From NCBI RefSeq assembly GCF_900185725.1, contig NZ_FYAU01000026.1:1-64000 (forward strand): DNA of 64,000 nt, given 5' to 3'. The translations under genes and the position numbers were made by a program. The stretch is from Stappia sp. TSB10P1A (GTDB lineage: Bacteria; Pseudomonadota; Alphaproteobacteria; Rhizobiales; Stappiaceae). A model generated the notes under the pieces. It was not told the DNA's origin. It did not search any database and was given only the letters and a program-made list of their open reading frames with translations. Shown piece by piece: positions 61,300 to 64,000 of the stretch; position 1 is the first letter of the stretch; the number at the start of each line of letters is the position of its first letter.

Positions 61300-62737
61300 C
61301 CTGCCCCGCCTTTCGCCCCGCCGCAAAGGCCCCCGCCCCGGCACCGGCATCGTCCATCTCGGCCTCGGCGCCTTCTTCCGCGCCCATGGCGCCCTCTATA
61401 TCGCCGAGGCGATGGCCGCGTCCGGCGGCGACTGGGGCATCATCGGCGTCTCGCTGAAGCGGCCCGACCAGCGCGACCGGCTGGCGCCGCAGGACTTCGC
61501 CTATACCGCGCTGGAGCTCGGCCCCAGCGGCGAGGTCCCTCGCCTCGTCGACGTGCTGGCCGGCGTCCTCGTCGCGCCGGAAGACCCGGAAGCGGTGGTC
61601 GCCCTGATGGCCGCACCCGCCACGCGGATCGTCACCCTCACGGTCACCGAGAAGGGCTATTGCCACGAGCCCGCGACCGGCCGGCTGTCGCTCACCCATC
61701 CAGACATCGTCGCCGACCTCGCCGAGCCGGCACGGCCGGCCTCGGCGCTCGGCTTCCTGGTGCGTGCGCTCGCCCGCCGCCGCGCGGCGGGGATAAAGCC
61801 CTTCACCGTGCTGACCTGCGACAACCTCCCCCACAACGGCGCGATGTTGCGCGGCCTCGTGCTGGAACTGGCCGAGCGGATCGACCCGGCGCTTTCCGAG
61901 TGGATCGCGGCGGAAGGTCGCTTCCCCTCCACAATGGTCGACCGCATCGTGCCGGCGACCAGCCCGGCAGATCTCGACCATGTCGCCCGCCTGATCGGCT
62001 GCCGGGACGAAAGCCCGGTGCTGCACGAGCCCTTCCGCCAATGGGTGATCGAGGACGATTTCGTCGGCGGCGATCGGCCGGACCTTGGCGCCAGCGGCGC
62101 GGAACTCGTCGCCAACGTCGCCCCGTACGAGCTGATGAAGCTGCGCTGCCTCAACGGCACGCACAGCTCGCTCGCCTATCTCGGCTACCTCGCCGGCTTT
62201 GAGACCATCGCCGAGACCGTCGCCGATCCGACCTTCTCGACCTTTCTCGATCGCCTTTGGGCCGAGGAGATCCTGCCCGGCCTCACCCCGCCGCCCGGCG
62301 TCGACCTTGCCGCCTATGCGGCACGGCTGAAGGAGCGCTACGCCAATCCGGCGATCCGCCACCGCACCTGGCAGATCGCCATGGACGGCTCGCAGAAACT
62401 GCCCCAGCGCATCCTGGGCCAGCTCGAGGAAGGCCTTGTCGCCGGCCGGTCGATGGCGGGCCTCATCCTCGCGGTCGCCGCCTGGATGACCTATGTCGGC
62501 GGCACCGATCTTTCGGGCAACCCCATCGACGTGCGCGATCCGATGGCCGACCGCCTGCGCGCCCTGTGCGATGCGGCCGAAGGTTCGGCCGCGAAGGTCG
62601 CCGCCCTTTTGGCGCTGCGCGAGATCTTTCCGGCAAGCCTTGCCGGCAACACAGCGTTCCGCACCCGTCTCGTCGAGGCCCATGCCGGCCTTGCCGAGCG
62701 GGGCGCCCGCGCCATGGTCGAGGCCTGTCATGCTTGA
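61289..62737 (+). CDS. uxuB: Mannitol dehydrogenase-family fructuronate reductase UxuB
   Basis: 482 residues of the long-chain mannitol dehydrogenase family: GIVHLGLGAFFRAHGALYIAEAM (NAD motif), VTLTVTEKGYCHEP, TVLTCDNLPHNGAMLRGLVLELAERIDPALSEWI, FPSTMVDRIVPAT and LKLRCLNGTHSSLAYLGYLAG (catalytic KxxxxNxxH as MKLRCLNGTH). It reduces fructuronate to mannonate. The TTG at 61289 has GGAGG 5 bases upstream inside kduD; an ATG at 61277 without a site is the alternative. No separate tagaturonate reductase is seen in the window. Confidence 0.9.
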   Translation: MPADLPRLSPRRKGPRPGTGIVHLGLGAFFRAHGALYIAEAMAASGGDWGIIGVSLKRPDQRDRLAPQDFAYTALELGPSGEVPRLVDVLAGVLVAPEDPEAVVALMAAPATRIVTLTVTEKGYCHEPATGRLSLTHPDIVADLAEPARPASALGFLVRALARRRAAGIKPFTVLTCDNLPHNGAMLRGLVLELAERIDPALSEWIAAEGRFPSTMVDRIVPATSPADLDHVARLIGCRDESPVLHEPFRQWVIEDDFVGGDRPDLGASGAELVANVAPYELMKLRCLNGTHSSLAYLGYLAGFETIAETVADPTFSTFLDRLWAEEILPGLTPPPGVDLAAYAARLKERYANPAIRHRTWQIAMDGSQKLPQRILGQLEEGLVAGRSMAGLILAVAAWMTYVGGTDLSGNPIDVRDPMADRLRALCDAAEGSAAKVAALLALREIFPASLAGNTAFRTRLVEAHAGLAERGARAMVEACHA

Positions 62738-63923
62738 GAGCTGGCGCTGGTACGGACCGCTCGACCGCATCGGGCTTGACGAGATTGCGCAGACCGGCGC
62801 GCGCGGCATCGTCACCGCGCTGCACGAGATCCCGTACGGGGAAATCTGGAGCCGCCAGGCCATCGCCGCCCGCAAGGCGATGATCGCTGCAAGCGGTCTC
62901 GACCTCTCCTGGCAGGTGGTCGAGAGCCTGCCCGTGCACGAGCATATCAAGCGCGGCGACGGCGACCTCGCCCCGCTCTTTGCCAATTACCGCCAGTCTC
63001 TGGCGAACCTTGCGGCCGAGGGTATCTTCGCCGTCTGCTACAACTTCATGCCGCTGCTCGACTGGACGCGCACCGACCTTGCCAGCCCGGTCCGGGGCGG
63101 CGGCACCTGCCTGCGCTTCGACGCCGCGCGCATGTGCGCGCTGGAGATGTTCATGCTGGAGCGCGAGGGGGCGGAGGAGGACTATCCGGACGAGGTGCGC
63201 GCCCGCGCCCGCCGGTGGTTCGAGGCAAGCGATGAAGCCGCGCGCGAGGCGCTCGTCGCCGCGATCATGGCGGGCCTTCCCGGCGCCTATGACCGCTACG
63301 ACATCCCGGCCCTGCGCCGGGCATTGACGCTCTATGCCGGCATCGACACGCAGGCCCTGCGCGCCAACTTCGCCCGCTTCCTCGACGAGGTGGTGCCGGC
63401 GGCCGCAGAGCTCGGCATGCGCCTGTGCGTCCATCCGGACGACCCGCCGCGCGACATTCTCGGCCTGCCCCGCATCGTTTCGGATGCCGAGGATATCGCC
63501 TGGATCCTCGGCCGCGACGAGACGCCGGCGAACGGCCTGACCCTGTGCTCCGGCTCGCTCGGCGCCAATCCGGCGAACGACGTACCGGCCATCGCCCGCC
63601 GTTTCGCCCCGCGCATCCATTTCGCGCATCTGCGCAATGTCGCCAAGGAGCCAGACGGCAGCTTCGAGGAAGCCGCGCACCTTGCCGGCGACACCGACAT
63701 GGTGGCGCTCGCCGCAGCACTGCTCACCGAGGAGCGTCGCCGCCGGGACGAGGACCGGCGGGACGCGGAAATCCCCTTCCGCCCCGACCACGGACACGTG
63801 CTGCTGTCGGACTTCGACCGCGACACCCATCCGGGCTATCCTCTGATCGGACGCATGCGCGGCCTTGCCGAGTTGCGCGGCGTCGTCACGGCCCTCTCCC
63901 CCCCCGGAACCCGCCATGCCTGA
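62730..63923 (+). CDS. uxuA: Mannonate dehydratase UxuA
   Basis: 397-residue TIM-barrel dehydratase: LESWRWYGPLDRIGLDEIAQTGARGIVTALHEIPYGEIW at the start, VVESLPVHEHIKRGD, FAVCYNFMPLLDWTRTDL, MRLCVHPDDPPRDILGLPRIVSDAEDI and IHFAHLRNV with the metal-binding His/Cys/Asp residues of the family. It dehydrates mannonate to 2-keto-3-deoxygluconate. The ATG at 62730 overlaps uxuB by 8 bases. Confidence 0.95.
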   Translation: MLESWRWYGPLDRIGLDEIAQTGARGIVTALHEIPYGEIWSRQAIAARKAMIAASGLDLSWQVVESLPVHEHIKRGDGDLAPLFANYRQSLANLAAEGIFAVCYNFMPLLDWTRTDLASPVRGGGTCLRFDAARMCALEMFMLEREGAEEDYPDEVRARARRWFEASDEAAREALVAAIMAGLPGAYDRYDIPALRRALTLYAGIDTQALRANFARFLDEVVPAAAELGMRLCVHPDDPPRDILGLPRIVSDAEDIAWILGRDETPANGLTLCSGSLGANPANDVPAIARRFAPRIHFAHLRNVAKEPDGSFEEAAHLAGDTDMVALAAALLTEERRRRDEDRRDAEIPFRPDHGHVLLSDFDRDTHPGYPLIGRMRGLAELRGVVTALSPPGTRHA

Positions 63924-64000
63924 CACCGAAACCGGCCTCGCAGATCGACCACCGCTCGTCCTTTCGGAGCGCGACAATGTCGCGGTGCTTGCCGCCCGCG
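63916..64000 (+). CDS. uxaA: Altronate dehydratase UxaA, N-terminal part (truncated by window edge)
   Basis: Only 28 codons are visible. The ATG at 63916 overlaps the uxuA stop by 8 bases. The segment PLVLSERDNVAVLAAR matches the first strand of the SAF domain at the start of altronate (and galactarate) dehydratases. Altronate dehydratase would complete the galacturonate branch. The call rests on few residues plus context. Confidence 0.65.
   Translation, partial: MPDTETGLADRPPLVLSERDNVAVLAAR

Noticed and set aside
61085-62986. 633-codon minus-strand frame opposite kduD and uxuB
   Set aside because: Antisense shadow in GC-rich DNA; the plus-strand enzymes carry full cofactor and catalytic motifs.
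1-64000. tRNA, rRNA, CRISPR arrays, insertion sequences, prophage or integrase genes
   Set aside because: No repeat arrays, transposase motifs or RNA gene signatures were seen by eye; short tRNAs could be missed without a covariance search.

Overview
The window is a GC-rich, gene-dense chromosomal segment that looks like a free-living alphaproteobacterium of the Hyphomicrobiales (rhizobial or Stappia/Labrenzia-like). This placement is an inference from the whole phn C-P lyase locus with a DUF1045 gene and hexapeptide transferase, the nasS-nasT-nrtABC-nirBD-nasA order, the NAGGN osmolyte genes beside ectoine catabolism genes, and the TRAP and peptide-type ABC transporters. No species call is possible from sequence reading alone. 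I saw no rRNA, tRNA, insertion sequence, phage gene or CRISPR array.

Layout. 1-136: the 5' end of a coxG-like gene (minus strand). 380-3637: a NosP-like FIST protein overlapping a NahK-like hybrid histidine kinase, with a convergent LuxR-type response regulator, suggesting nitric-oxide-responsive signalling. 3799-4533: a FkbM-type methyltransferase. 4699-17835: a complete phosphonate locus, with phnGHIJKL and a hexapeptide transferase, then phnCDE1E2, a DUF1045 2H phosphoesterase, phnM and phnN on the minus strand, and divergent phnF. A PhnF-type palindrome lies in front of phnG and a Pho-box-like repeat in front of phnC. No phnP is present, and the 2H phosphoesterase is a candidate to fill that step. 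17956-19625: a Tat-exported type II sulfide:quinone oxidoreductase and a small membrane protein behind an ATTC-N8-GAAT site. 19654-25732: ectoine catabolism (argE-like deacetylase, doeA, doeX, doeC, doeD) without a recognisable doeB. 25796-31328: a MarR regulator divergent from the three-gene N-acetylglutaminylglutamine amide (NAGGN) osmolyte operon. An osmolyte degradation locus and an osmolyte synthesis locus therefore sit side by side.

31408-44372 (minus strand) is nitrate assimilation: nasT, nasS, nrtA, nrtB, a double-ATPase nrt protein, nirB, nirD, nasA and a cysG-like gene whose methyltransferase half is short and degenerate. The gap before nrtA holds, in order, an NtrC-like site, a sigma-54 promoter, two hexaloop hairpins of the ANTAR type and a strong terminator. 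This is a readable NasT antitermination leader.

44467-54069 pairs a RpiR-type regulator and RidA, divergently, with a five-gene peptide-type ABC transporter, an M81 (MlrC-like) metallopeptidase and a DSD1-like PLP enzyme whose metal motif is of the dehydratase kind. The substrate is unknown, and this is the best candidate here for an uncharacterised pathway. 54088 to the end is hexuronate catabolism: a GntR regulator, uxaC, a TRAP transporter, kdgF-like cupin, kduI, kduD, uxuB, uxuA and the start of uxaA, converging on 2-keto-3-deoxygluconate. All four transporter operons carry a stable hairpin just after the solute-binding-protein gene.
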